A stretch of 64,000 nucleotides of DNA, from the NCBI RefSeq assembly GCF_900115015.1, contig NZ_FOUZ01000006.1:62001-126000 (forward strand). The letters run 5' to 3'. Position 1 is the first letter of the stretch, and the number at the start of each line of letters is the position of its first letter. The DNA comes from Algoriella xinjiangensis (GTDB lineage Bacteria > Bacteroidota > Bacteroidia > Flavobacteriales > Weeksellaceae). The notes under the pieces are model-generated. The model saw only the letters and a list, made by a program, of their open reading frames with translations. It was not told the DNA's origin and did not search any database. This document shows positions 18,918 to 27,323 of this stretch, in pieces. Made by a program: the position numbers and the translations under genes.

Positions 18918-18929
18918 AATTTATTTCAA

Positions 18930-20168
18930 TTAGAATACTTTTTTAGTAGAGTTTACGATCGAATCAAAGTTTGCTGGCATTTGTTTAACTGCCGTTTTAT
19001 CACGTAATTTACCTACACCTTGCGCAACAACTTTGTCACCTTTCTTAACTCCTTCTTTTACAACAGCCATGTTACCTGCTCTTTCTACAACTGTAATTGG
19101 TGTTGCATACGCTGTATCTTTTGTTACTTTGTAAACATAAGTCATACCTTGTTGTTCGAAAGTTGCTGCTTCTGGAACAACCAATACATCAACAAATGTT
19201 TTTGGAACACGAATACGACCTGAGTTTCCATTTGCTAAAATTTTAGCTTCATTGTTAAATGATACACGGAAATCAATAGTACCTGTTGTTGGATTAATTT
19301 GTCCTGTTACTGTTTGAATTTTTCCTTTTTCTGGATAAATTTCTCCATTTGCTAAAACTAAATCTACCAATGGAATTTTATTTAATTTATCTTTTAAAGT
19401 TGATCCTTCAGCTTTCGAAATAAAGTTTAAATACTCTTTCTCATTCATAGAAAAATATGCGTAAACTTTACTTGTATTAGAAACAACTGTAATTGGTGTT
19501 TGGTCTGTTGGACCAACTAATGTCCCTTGACGGAAATTAATTGCACCTAAAACTCCACTTATTGGGCTACGAACTACAGAATAATCTACATTAGCTTGTG
19601 CACCTTTATAACTTGCTTGCGCTTGCGAAACACCAGCTTGTGCTTGGCTTAAGCCAGCTTGCGCTTGATTGTAACCAGCTTGTGCTTTTGCTAAATTAGC
19701 TTTTGCAGTTTCTAATTGTACATTACTAATAATATTTTTTTGTACTAACGGAGTCAATTTATTTACTTCAACTTGTGCTGCATTTACAGACGCTTTTGCT
19801 GCACTTACATTTGCTTGTGCCGCTTTTACATTTGCTTGTGCTGCACCAACACCAGATCTTAAAGCATCTGCGTTTTGTGTTAATACATTCGTTTCTAATT
19901 TAAACAAAGGTTGTCCCGCAGTTACGTACTGACCTTCATCAACATAAACTTCTGTAATGTAACCTTGTATTTTTGCACGAACATCATTATTCACAATACC
20001 TTCTATATTAGTTGGGTATTCATCATAACTTGTTACCACTTTAGTTGGTACATCAACCACCGGATATGGTGTTGGACCTTGTGCTTGCTGTGCAGCATCG
20101 TTCTTCTTACCACAAGAACTTAGCGCAACAGCTAAAGCACCAACCATCATAACGTTAACGTTTTTCAT
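18930..20168 (-). CDS. RND periplasmic adaptor (membrane fusion lipoprotein)
   Basis: A 412-residue AcrA-like adaptor. The signal peptide carries a lipobox (ALSSCGKK, cysteine 19). Then come a lipoyl half (DVRAKIQGYITEVYVDEGQYV), a long Ala/Gln/Asn-rich coiled-coil hairpin at roughly 85-200 with near-repeats of QAQAG, the second lipoyl half (VDYSVVRSPISG) and the beta-barrel. The repeated codons in the hairpin are likely to vary between strains. It bridges pump and channel. It is the first structural gene, directly behind the regulator. Confidence 0.94.
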   Translation of the reverse strand: MKNVNVMMVGALAVALSSCGKKNDAAQQAQGPTPYPVVDVPTKVVTSYDEYPTNIEGIVNNDVRAKIQGYITEVYVDEGQYVTAGQPLFKLETNVLTQNADALRSGVGAAQANVKAAQANVSAAKASVNAAQVEVNKLTPLVQKNIISNVQLETAKANLAKAQAGYNQAQAGLSQAQAGVSQAQASYKGAQANVDYSVVRSPISGVLGAINFRQGTLVGPTDQTPITVVSNTSKVYAYFSMNEKEYLNFISKAEGSTLKDKLNKIPLVDLVLANGEIYPEKGKIQTVTGQINPTTGTIDFRVSFNNEAKILANGNSGRIRVPKTFVDVLVVPEAATFEQQGMTYVYKVTKDTAYATPITVVERAGNMAVVKEGVKKGDKVVAQGVGKLRDKTAVKQMPANFDSIVNSTKKVF

Positions 20169-20169
20169 A

Positions 20170-20664
20170 TTACTTATTTTCTAGTTGAATTTTATTAATT
20201 TTTTGTATTGTTTCGTCTAATAACGTTTTTGTTTGAGTTAAATGATCTAAATAAATATCAATTACTCTATTATCATGATTTTTTGATAAGGTATCATTTC
20301 CTATTTTGTGTTGTTTAATACGATTTGTAAAAACAATATCTTGAGAAATCATATCAAATAAAAAATCTAACTTTTCAGTCAAATAGCTAAGATTTAATCT
20401 AAAATGTCGCTTGCGCGAATCTATTTTATTGATATATTCGATTTGTTTCATGGACAGTAGATAGTTAATAGAGTTAGATAATGAGCTTTTACTTACATTA
20501 AAAACTTCTAATAATTCTTCAAATGTAAAACCAACATCATTTGACTCTAAAACCATATATGCCTGTAATTTAGCCGTCAATGGAGGATATTTGTACGTTT
20601 TCTCCAAAAAAGCGCTGAAACTACAAAAAAGATCTAAATCACAAAGCGGATTTTCTTTACTCAT
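20170..20664 (-). CDS. MarR/GbsR-type winged-helix repressor of the efflux operon
   Basis: A 164-residue DNA-binding protein. Residues 25-90 form a winged helix: GFTFEELLEVFNVSKSSLSNSINYLL is the helix-turn-helix and EYINKIDSRKRHFRLN the wing. The C-terminal helices would dimerise. It is the first gene of the efflux operon, with one base between its stop and the adaptor start. The palindrome at 20703-20728 upstream of its promoter fits auto-repression. The family (GbsR/MarR-like, often annotated TetR-like in Bacteroidota) is only approximately assigned; the effector is probably a pump substrate. Confidence 0.8.
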   Translation of the reverse strand: MSKENPLCDLDLFCSFSAFLEKTYKYPPLTAKLQAYMVLESNDVGFTFEELLEVFNVSKSSLSNSINYLLSMKQIEYINKIDSRKRHFRLNLSYLTEKLDFLFDMISQDIVFTNRIKQHKIGNDTLSKNHDNRVIDIYLDHLTQTKTLLDETIQKINKIQLENK

Positions 20665-20689
20665 AATATATAATTCTGATAAATCTGTG

Positions 20690-20697
20690 CAAATATA
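20690..20697 (-). promoter_or_regulatory. -7 box of the efflux operon
   Basis: TATATTTG on the minus strand, an exact TAnnTTTG match, 26 bases before the regulator ATG at 20664. Confidence 0.65.
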
Positions 20698-20702
20698 AAA
20701 AA

Positions 20703-20728
20703 GTTAGTTCGGTTAAAACAGAACTAAT
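20703..20728. promoter_or_regulatory. Palindromic operator of the efflux operon
   Basis: GTTAGTTC and GAACTAAT form an inverted repeat with a 10-bp spacer (seven exact pairs, one mismatch). It begins five bases upstream of the -7 box, so a bound dimer would cover the -33 region. The autogenous MarR/GbsR-type regulator is the obvious ligand; that link is inference. Confidence 0.65.
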
Positions 20729-20884
20729 CATACTTTTTATAAAATTTAACTATAATTTAATTTTATAATGTCTGTACAATACCTCTATTATAATGCAAAA
20801 AATCCTTAGGTAATAGAATTTATTCTTATCAAAAAATAGACCGTTTTAACAATTTAAATGCTGTTTAATAAATAGATACAATAA

Positions 20885-20912
20885 AAAAAGCCACTCAAAT
20901 TGAGTAGCTTTT
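20885..20912 (-). terminator. Terminator of the gene at 20895
   Basis: Stem of about 10 bp with one mismatch that includes the last codons of the gene; a run of seven A on the plus strand gives a U tract on the minus strand. Confidence 0.65.
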
Positions 20913-21485
20913 ATCTATATTATTAATGATTAATTCATCTTTTAGTGGCGTGTCTTTCAAAAAATCGTCAATTTTTTTCAGTTCATCCATATAATCATAT
21001 TGCAAATCTTCGTGAAATTTTTCGAACATTGTTCGTATTAATTTTAATCGACCTGCTTGATATTTATACAATTTATCTGCATTTTCTCCTGTTGTATTTT
21101 TAGCAAATAAATAGGGATAACGGTTAAATGATTCTTGTAAAATATACTTTCTTAATTCGAATTCTGATGTTTTATCTTTTGTAATTTGAACATGATAATT
21201 CACCAAACCACTCAACGATTTTAAGCACAAAAGCAATTGACGATGACTTCTATTTATATTAATCTGATTAATTAAATGATGTGCTTTTTTAAACTGATTA
21301 TCAATCTTTTCGTAAATTATATTAACACGATCAATCAAATCATTTTCATCTTCTAATAATTGAAAATGAAGATGCTCTACAAGCGTTTCATCTTTATTAA
21401 TTAACCGTAAAAGTATTTTATCTTTTTCTTTAGAAGGCAAATCTAAAATTGCATTTTTCAATTCCGGAACTTGCTTTAAATTCAT
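20895..21485 (-). CDS. Hypothetical protein, 196 residues
   Basis: An all-helical, highly charged soluble protein that I cannot name. It begins with a short motif LPSKEKDKILLRLINKDETLVEHLHFQLLED that looks like a helical repeat. No signal peptide or membrane segment is present. Single gene on the minus strand whose stop codon lies inside its own terminator hairpin. Base composition is like the chromosome. Confidence 0.6.
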   Translation of the reverse strand: MNLKQVPELKNAILDLPSKEKDKILLRLINKDETLVEHLHFQLLEDENDLIDRVNIIYEKIDNQFKKAHHLINQININRSHRQLLLCLKSLSGLVNYHVQITKDKTSEFELRKYILQESFNRYPYLFAKNTTGENADKLYKYQAGRLKLIRTMFEKFHEDLQYDYMDELKKIDDFLKDTPLKDELIINNIDKSYSI

Positions 21486-21575
21486 AGCGTTATTTGTTTG
21501 CTGTTTTCGTTTTCTAAATTACAATTTTCTTTCTAAAGAAATTGTATATTTAAAAACTGATTAAAAAAACTTACA

Positions 21576-22181
21576 TTGACTAAAACAATCAAATACTATA
21601 TTATTGTATCGATTATAATTTTTTCGGTACTAATAATTCTATCACAAGTCAATCTGCAAATAAAAGGAGAATACACGTATCAAATAATTGCTTGGAGTTG
21701 GATTGTATTTACGCTTTATATTATCATTAAATTTAGAAAAATAATCTACATCAAAATTTACGCAATCGTACTTCTTGCTTTGGTTGGATTAAGTATTTTA
21801 CCAATGGCAATCCCATTTTTTGTAATAATAAATTTTCTATTTAATACAGATACAATTCAAACTATAAAATTAAATAACGAATACAAAATTGAGGTTAATA
21901 AAAAAATATTAGCGATGAAAAGAGTTTATATTTATAAAACAAAATCTAAATTTTTGGTTTTAGAAAAAAATGATAATTTAGTTAGACCTAATTACAGTGA
22001 AATTGTTGCAAAAACTCTTGATATTAATTCTGATGACCCAAATTTATATAATTACGAATCTGAACCCATTCAAAACGCAAAATTTATTACTATAAATAAG
22101 GATAGTATTGGTATTGAATATCAGATTCTTGATAAAAAGAAAATAATTTATCATAATCTTAACGAAACTTATGGTTATTAA
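21576..22181 (+). CDS. Hypothetical membrane protein, TTG start
   Basis: A 201-residue protein of unknown function. Three hydrophobic helices lie in the first 100 residues (about 7-27, 36-51 and 58-88). A soluble C-terminal domain of about 100 residues follows, with beta-strand pattern (IKLNNEYKIEVNKKI, SIGIEYQILDKKKIIYHNL). No ATG is available before the first helix; the TTG at 21576 starts MTKTIKYY and is the likely initiator. It is divergent from the preceding gene. Codon use is very AT-rich, slightly more than its neighbours. Confidence 0.55.
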   Translation: MTKTIKYYIIVSIIIFSVLIILSQVNLQIKGEYTYQIIAWSWIVFTLYIIIKFRKIIYIKIYAIVLLALVGLSILPMAIPFFVIINFLFNTDTIQTIKLNNEYKIEVNKKILAMKRVYIYKTKSKFLVLEKNDNLVRPNYSEIVAKTLDINSDDPNLYNYESEPIQNAKFITINKDSIGIEYQILDKKKIIYHNLNETYGY

Positions 22182-22206
22182 CCTTATTTCATAATTTAAT
22201 AATATG

Positions 22207-22214
22207 TACTTTTG
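22207..22214 (+). promoter_or_regulatory. -7 box of the J-domain/KTSC gene
   Basis: TACTTTTG matches TAnnTTTG, 25 bases before the ATG at 22239. It rules out the start at 22212, which overlaps the box. Confidence 0.55.
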
Positions 22215-22238
22215 CAAACTGAAATAAGGATTGAAATT

Positions 22239-22685
22239 ATGAAAAGAGTTGTTGAGCACAGAAAATTACTTGGAGTTGATAAAACTGCTACATTAAAGGA
22301 GTTAAAAACAATTTACAGAAATACGATGAAAGATGCTCATCCTGATAAATTTATTAATGATGAAGCAGGAAAATTAGAAGCAGAAGAAAAAAGCAAAACT
22401 GTGATTGAGGCTTACCACTTTTTAGTAAGTATTAACCCAGAAACGCACGAAAAATATAAAGAAGAATATACTGAAACAACAACAAAATCTAATATTCATG
22501 ACTTTTACATGGATAAACAGATTTTAAAAGTTGAGCATTTAGACGGAAATATTTATGAATATCTTGGTGTTCCTAAAAATACGTACGTAAAAATGGTAAA
22601 TGCAGATTCGCCAAGTCGTTTTGCAAGAAGACATATTTACGGAAAATTCGTATACAGAAAATCAGGTGAAGCAATGCAAGCTTAA
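22239..22685 (+). CDS. J-domain protein with C-terminal KTSC domain
   Basis: A 148-residue two-domain protein. Residues 5-70 are a J domain: LLGVDKTATLKELKTIYRN, the catalytic HPD in KDAHPDKF, and the helix leading to AYHFLVSINP. Residues 90-145 match the KTSC fold (VEHLDGNIYEYLGVPKNTYVKMVNADSPSRFARRHIYGKF). The J domain should stimulate an Hsp70 ATPase, probably the main DnaK; KTSC is a small domain of unclear, possibly nucleic-acid, function. Monocistronic, with its own promoter and a perfect terminator. Confidence 0.88.
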   Translation: MKRVVEHRKLLGVDKTATLKELKTIYRNTMKDAHPDKFINDEAGKLEAEEKSKTVIEAYHFLVSINPETHEKYKEEYTETTTKSNIHDFYMDKQILKVEHLDGNIYEYLGVPKNTYVKMVNADSPSRFARRHIYGKFVYRKSGEAMQA

Positions 22686-22726
22686 TTTTTTAGATAAAAA
22701 TATACAAAGGATTAATTTCCTTTTTT

Positions 22727-22762
22727 AAAATAAGTGATCAGTAATGATCACTTATTTTTTTT
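22727..22762 (+). terminator. Terminator of the J-domain/KTSC gene
   Basis: Perfect 14-bp stem (22727-22740 with 22745-22758), GTAA loop, eight T in a row. Confidence 0.9.
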
Positions 22763-22783
22763 GCATAATATTTATATATCAAC

Positions 22784-22818
22784 AACAAAAAAACCGCCTC
22801 AAAATAATGAGACGGTTG
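22784..22818 (-). terminator. Terminator of the polyamine operon
   Basis: Nine-bp stem with one mismatch (ACCGCCTCA with TGAGACGGT) and a seven-A run that becomes a U tract on the minus strand, directly after the gene ending at 22844. Confidence 0.75.
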
Positions 22819-22843
22819 TATATAAACGTTAAAAAACGATTTA

Positions 22844-23818
22844 TTAGTGACCTAAAATATAGCTAAAAATTAATGGCGCTACAATTGTTGCGTCAGATTC
22901 TATCATAAACTTAGGTGTATCAACATCTAATTTTCCCCACGTAATCTTTTCGTTTGGTACAGCTCCTGAATAAGAACCATAAGAAGTTGTTGAGTCAGAA
23001 ATTTGACAGAAATATGACCAGAAAGGAACATCAGTCCATTCTAAATCTTGGTACATCATTGGAACAACACAAATTGGGAAATCACCAGAAATACCACCTG
23101 CAATTTGAAAGAAACCTACTCCTTTTCCATCAGAATTTGCACGATACCATTCTGTTAAATAAATCATGTATTCAATCCCAGATTTAACTGTTGAAGCTTT
23201 TAAGTTTCCTTTGATAACATTAGATGCAAAAATATTACCTGTAGTAGAATCTTCCCATCCTGGACAAACAATTGGTAAATTTTTCTTTGCAGCTTCTACA
23301 ATCCAAGAATCTTTAGGATCTATTTCATAATATTGCTCTAAAACCCCAGAATTTACAACTTGGTATAAAAATTCGTGTGGTAAATATCTTTCTCCTTTAG
23401 CTTCTGCAGCATGCCAAACATCTTCTAAATGTTCTTGCAAACGACGAAATGCTTCTTCTTCGGGAATACAAGTATCTGTAACACGATTATAATGTGCGTC
23501 TAATAATTCGCGCTCTTGTTCTGGTGTTAAATCTCTGTAGTTAGGTATTCTTTTGTAGTGAGAATGCGCAACTAAATTCATTACATCCTCCTCTAAATTT
23601 GCACCTGTACAAGAAATGAAATGTACTTTGTCTTGACGAATCATTTCTGCTAACGAAATTCCTAATTCAGCAGTAGACATTGCACCACCTAAAGAAATTA
23701 ACATTTTACCACCTTCTAACAAGTGTGCTTCATATCCTTTTGCCGCATCTACTAATGCAGCTGCATTAAAGTGTCTATAATTGTGCTCTATAAACTGACT
23801 GATTGGTCCTTTGCTCAT
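22844..23818 (-). CDS. Deoxyhypusine-synthase-family protein (polyamine biosynthesis)
   Basis: A 324-residue NAD-dependent enzyme of the deoxyhypusine synthase (DHS) superfamily. GGAMSTAELGISLAEMIRQ, the SCTGANLEEDV block and the active-site lysine in EKITWGKL (K296, matching the VSWGK of eukaryotic DHS) are seen. Bacteria have no eIF5A, and known bacterial DHS homologues act on small polyamines (for example homospermidine synthase). Lying 27 bases behind arginine decarboxylase, it probably transfers an aminobutyl group from one polyamine to another. The exact product cannot be told from sequence. Confidence 0.88.
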   Translation of the reverse strand: MSKGPISQFIEHNYRHFNAAALVDAAKGYEAHLLEGGKMLISLGGAMSTAELGISLAEMIRQDKVHFISCTGANLEEDVMNLVAHSHYKRIPNYRDLTPEQERELLDAHYNRVTDTCIPEEEAFRRLQEHLEDVWHAAEAKGERYLPHEFLYQVVNSGVLEQYYEIDPKDSWIVEAAKKNLPIVCPGWEDSTTGNIFASNVIKGNLKASTVKSGIEYMIYLTEWYRANSDGKGVGFFQIAGGISGDFPICVVPMMYQDLEWTDVPFWSYFCQISDSTTSYGSYSGAVPNEKITWGKLDVDTPKFMIESDATIVAPLIFSYILGH

Positions 23819-23845
23819 TTTATTATCTTTTTATTTTATTAAATT

Positions 23846-25231
23846 TTATTTATTGTAACCCAATGTTTCTAATACATTTTGATGCGTTTGCTCTTCCGAA
23901 TATACTTTTGCTTCGTAATTTTCGTCGATTAAGATATATTTTGGTTGAGGAATTAAACAGTGATTAATTCCACCAAATCCACTAATATTATCTTGATAAG
24001 CACCTGTATTAAAAAATCCGATATACAATGGTTTTGCCGAATCGTATTTTGGTAAATAAATGGCATTTACATGTTGCTCAGAATTGTAATAATCATCCGA
24101 ATCACAAGTTAATCCACCCAACAATACGCGTTCATATTTATCGTACCAACGGTTAATTGGTAACATTACAAATCGTTTCGAAATTGCCCAAGCATCTGGT
24201 AAAGTTGTCATGAAAGATGAATCAATCATATCCCAATATTCCTTATCATTTTGTTTCTTTTGATAAAGAATTTTATATACAACTCCTCCACTTTCTCCTA
24301 CAGTATACGATCCAAATTCTGTAAAAATATTAGGAACTGGAATTCCTTCTTCATCACAAATTGCTTTTATTTGTAACAAAATTTCCTTCGCCATATACGG
24401 ATAATCGTAAGAAAAACTAAGCGAATTTTTGATTGGGAATCCTCCACCAATATTTAAACTATCTAATTCGGGACAAACTTTTTTCAGATTTACATAAACC
24501 TTCAAACATTTTGTCAACTCATTCCAATAATAAGAAGTATCCTTAATACCTGTATTAATAAAGAAATGAAGCATTTTTAATTTAATGCGCTCGTTTGGTT
24601 TAACCATTGTTTGATAAAAAGGCACAATATCCTTGTATCCAATTCCTAAACGAGACGTATAAAACTCAAATTTTGGTTCCTCTTCTGATGCAATACGAAT
24701 TCCGATTTCAAAATCGCCTTCAATTGCTTCCGAAAACAAATCTACTTCTTCGTAATTATCTATTACAGTAATCGTTTTGCGGTGTCCGTTATTTATTAAA
24801 CGTGCTATGTTTTCTACATATTCTTCACGCTTAAAACCATTACAAACAACGTATTGATTTTCATTAATTAATCCTTCTTTCATCAGATTTTCGACAATAT
24901 TAATGTCGAATGCCGAAGAAGTTTCGATGTGAATGTCATTTTTTAAGGCCTCGCCTAAAATGTGACGGAAATGCGAACTTTTGGTACAATAACAATAATT
25001 GTAAGTTCCTTCATAGTTTAACTCCTCACGTGCTTTTTCAAACCAACCTTTCGCTTTTTGTATGTTTTCAGAAATTTTTGGCAAATACGTAAATTTCAAT
25101 GGTGTTCCGTGTTCCTCTACCAAGGCTTTCAAATCAATTCCATTAAATTTTAAGTACTCTCCATCCATTTCGAATTCATCTTGTGGAAAGTCAAATGACT
25201 GCGTGATTAAATCTATGTATTTAGTTTTCAT
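23846..25231 (-). CDS. speA: Arginine decarboxylase (fold III PLP, short form)
   Basis: A 461-residue PLP enzyme of the alanine-racemase fold; E. coli SpeA is about 200 residues longer. The PLP lysine is in YCYCTKSSHFRH, the phosphate-binding glycines in LNIGGGFPIKNS, and the cofactor glutamate in FTEFGSYTVGESGG; the second-subunit cysteine may be in GGLTCDSDDYY. It makes agmatine from arginine as the first step to putrescine and larger polyamines. First gene of a two-gene operon. Its leader is about 236 bases and holds a 45-codon ORF. Lysine or diaminopimelate decarboxylation is less likely given the partner gene. Confidence 0.86.
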   Translation of the reverse strand: MKTKYIDLITQSFDFPQDEFEMDGEYLKFNGIDLKALVEEHGTPLKFTYLPKISENIQKAKGWFEKAREELNYEGTYNYCYCTKSSHFRHILGEALKNDIHIETSSAFDINIVENLMKEGLINENQYVVCNGFKREEYVENIARLINNGHRKTITVIDNYEEVDLFSEAIEGDFEIGIRIASEEEPKFEFYTSRLGIGYKDIVPFYQTMVKPNERIKLKMLHFFINTGIKDTSYYWNELTKCLKVYVNLKKVCPELDSLNIGGGFPIKNSLSFSYDYPYMAKEILLQIKAICDEEGIPVPNIFTEFGSYTVGESGGVVYKILYQKKQNDKEYWDMIDSSFMTTLPDAWAISKRFVMLPINRWYDKYERVLLGGLTCDSDDYYNSEQHVNAIYLPKYDSAKPLYIGFFNTGAYQDNISGFGGINHCLIPQPKYILIDENYEAKVYSEEQTHQNVLETLGYNK

Positions 25232-25298
25232 TATGCTTTTTAAGTGTTACGTGTATAGTATTATTTCTAAAATTTTTATAAGGTTAAATTTTAGGGTA

Positions 25299-25436
25299 CT
25301 ACAGACGTATGGCGTAATATACATTACGAAGCAACAATGGGAAAGAATAATTCTTTAATTCGTTTCTATTCATTAAAACTACTGCGTTAAAGCTCTTTCT
25401 ATTCTCTACGCTTCCGAATAAAAGGTTAAAACTCAT
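25299..25436 (-). CDS. Possible 45-residue leader peptide upstream of speA
   Basis: An ATG-started frame of 45 codons lies wholly inside the long speA leader, between the promoter box at 25474 and the speA ATG at 25231. The peptide begins MSFNLLFGSVENRK and ends NVYYAIRL. It has four arginines, three lysines and many asparagines and leucines, and looks like real protein rather than random translation. A short hairpin (25313-25328) overlaps its last codons. It could be a regulatory upstream ORF or a small protein. No ribosome-binding site is evident, but these bacteria rarely show one. Confidence 0.4.
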   Translation of the reverse strand: MSFNLLFGSVENRKSFNAVVLMNRNELKNYSFPLLLRNVYYAIRL

Positions 25437-25473
25437 CAACTTTTTTCTTGAAAAAATTATAAAATACTAGTCG

Positions 25474-25481
25474 CAAATATA
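25474..25481 (-). promoter_or_regulatory. -7 box of the polyamine operon
   Basis: TATATTTG on the minus strand. The predicted transcript start near 25467 gives a leader of about 236 bases before speA, unusually long for this window. Confidence 0.55.
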
Positions 25482-25621
25482 AGTTTTTTAATTCTGTTAA
25501 AAAAGATAAAAAATTGCTAAATTTTTGATTATATATTCTGAAGTTCTACAACTAAACTCAAATAAACGTCAATTGTTCAAAAATTTATTTTTTCTTTAAG
25601 GTTTCACTAATCTAAATATTG

Positions 25622-25629
25622 TATTTTTG
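25622..25629 (+). promoter_or_regulatory. -7 box of parA
   Basis: TATTTTTG, an exact TAnnTTTG match, 22 bases before the parA ATG. It is divergent from the polyamine promoter; about 140 bases between them hold no other feature I can see. Confidence 0.55.
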
Positions 25630-25650
25630 AAATCGTTTTGAACGTAAATT

Positions 25651-26424
25651 ATGGGTAAAATAATTGCAATTGCTAATCAGAAAGGTGGCGTAGGAAAAAC
25701 GACAACGTCGTTAAATCTTGCTGCATCTTTAGGAGTATTAGAAAAGAAAGTTTTATTAATTGACGCAGATCCGCAAGCAAATGCAACATCTGGTTTAGGT
25801 TTTGATTTAGACGAAATAGAAGCTGGAACTTATGAGGTTTTAGAACATGAAGTTTTGGCTAGTAAAGCTATTTTAAAATCAGAATCGCCAAACTTAGACG
25901 TAATGCCTGCTCATTTAGATTTAGTTGCGGCTGAAATAGAGATTGTAGATTACGAGAACCGCGAATATATGTTAAAAACTGCGTTGGATGAAATCAAAGA
26001 TCAGTATGATTATATTATTATAGATTGTGCGCCATCTTTGGGTTTAATCACTTTAAACGCTTTAACAGCGGCAGATTCTGTTATAATTCCTATTCAATGC
26101 GAGTATTTTGCGTTAGAAGGTTTGGGAAAATTATTGAATACAATAAAAGGAATTCAGCAACATCATAACAAAGAATTGGATATAGAAGGTTTATTGTTAA
26201 CAATGTACGATTCGCGTTTACGCCTTTCTAATCAAGTATTAGACGAGGTAAATAATCATTTTCCGCAAATGGTTTTTAAAACGATTATTACACGAAATGT
26301 GCGTTTGTCCGAAGCGCCAAGTTTTGGAGAAACCATTATTCAGTACGATGCAGCAAGTAAAGGTGCCGAAAATTATTTAAATTTAGCCCGAGAATTTTTA
26401 ATTAACAACAACGATACAAATTAA
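25651..26424 (+). CDS. parA: Chromosome-partitioning ATPase ParA (Soj)
   Basis: A 257-residue deviant-Walker ATPase. NQKGGVGKTTTSLNLAA at residues 8-24 is the signature P-loop with the extra lysine; the Walker A' DADPQANATSG and Walker B DYIIIDCAPSLG follow. No N-terminal helix-turn-helix is present, so it is the short chromosomal type. It binds DNA non-specifically as an ATP dimer and moves ParB-parS complexes for origin segregation. First gene of a conserved Flavobacteriia cluster, two bases before parB. Confidence 0.96.
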   Translation: MGKIIAIANQKGGVGKTTTSLNLAASLGVLEKKVLLIDADPQANATSGLGFDLDEIEAGTYEVLEHEVLASKAILKSESPNLDVMPAHLDLVAAEIEIVDYENREYMLKTALDEIKDQYDYIIIDCAPSLGLITLNALTAADSVIIPIQCEYFALEGLGKLLNTIKGIQQHHNKELDIEGLLLTMYDSRLRLSNQVLDEVNNHFPQMVFKTIITRNVRLSEAPSFGETIIQYDAASKGAENYLNLAREFLINNNDTN

Positions 26425-26426
26425 TA

Positions 26427-27323
26427 ATGGCAAAGCCAAATAAAAATAATCGCTTAGGACGCGGATTATCAGCTTTATTAAAAGATGAACCAACCGTAAA
26501 AACAGCACAAGACGAAGGTGCTAAAAAATTGGTGGGTAATATACTTGAGGTAGAGTTAGAAAAAATAACCGCTAATCCTTGGCAACCACGAACTAATTTT
26601 GATAAAAAATCTTTAGAAGAATTGGTTTCATCTATTTCTACATTAGGCGTAATACAACCAATTACAGTTCGTAAAAAAGATTCGGGAGAATACGAATTAA
26701 TATCTGGTGAAAGACGTTTTAGAGCATCACAATTAGCAGGTAAAAAATCTATACCAGCATACGTTCGTTTGGCTAATGACCAAGAAATGTTGGAAATGGC
26801 GTTGGTAGAAAACATACAACGACAAGATTTAGATGCAATAGAAATTGCACTTTCTTACCAACAATTAATAGACGAAATAAAATTAACACAAGAAGAATTA
26901 AGTAAACGAGTAGGGAAAGACAGAACGTCTATCACAAACTATTTGCGTTTATTAAAATTAGATCCAATTATACAAACAGGTATTCGCGACGGCATGATTT
27001 CTATGGGACATGGTCGTGCATTAATGGCGATTGATGATACGGATTTACAATTTGATATTTACGAAAAAATTGTCCGTAATAATTTATCTGTTCGTGATAC
27101 AGAACGTTTAATAAAATCGATAAAAGAAGGTGACGATGCTACAGCTAAAAAAGTAGTAAACGAATTGCCTACGCAATATAAAGAAGCATTAAGCTCAATT
27201 TCGAATTCATTAAGAACAAAAGTCGAAATTAAACGTGCAAATAATGGAAAAGGTAAAATTATTTTGAATTTTACTTCGGATGAAGAATTTGAACGATTAA
27301 GAAAATTTTTAAATGAAAATTAA
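26427..27323 (+). CDS. parB: Chromosome-partitioning protein ParB (Spo0J)
   Basis: A 298-residue parS-binding CTP switch protein. The N-terminal RLGRGLSALL is the ParA-interacting peptide. The CTPase motif area is in EYELISGERRFRASQLAG, and ENIQRQDLDAIEIA is the adjacent conserved helix. The KRVGKDRTSITNYLRLLKL helix-turn-helix and a C-terminal dimer domain follow. The gene overlaps the next by 11 bases. I found no exact parS-like palindrome in the window by eye. Confidence 0.95.
   Translation: MAKPNKNNRLGRGLSALLKDEPTVKTAQDEGAKKLVGNILEVELEKITANPWQPRTNFDKKSLEELVSSISTLGVIQPITVRKKDSGEYELISGERRFRASQLAGKKSIPAYVRLANDQEMLEMALVENIQRQDLDAIEIALSYQQLIDEIKLTQEELSKRVGKDRTSITNYLRLLKLDPIIQTGIRDGMISMGHGRALMAIDDTDLQFDIYEKIVRNNLSVRDTERLIKSIKEGDDATAKKVVNELPTQYKEALSSISNSLRTKVEIKRANNGKGKIILNFTSDEEFERLRKFLNEN

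Noticed and set aside
25062-25358. Plus-strand ORF of 98 codons over the speA start
   Set aside because: It is antisense to the conserved speA N-terminus and its leader, and its translation has no protein-like pattern or promoter.
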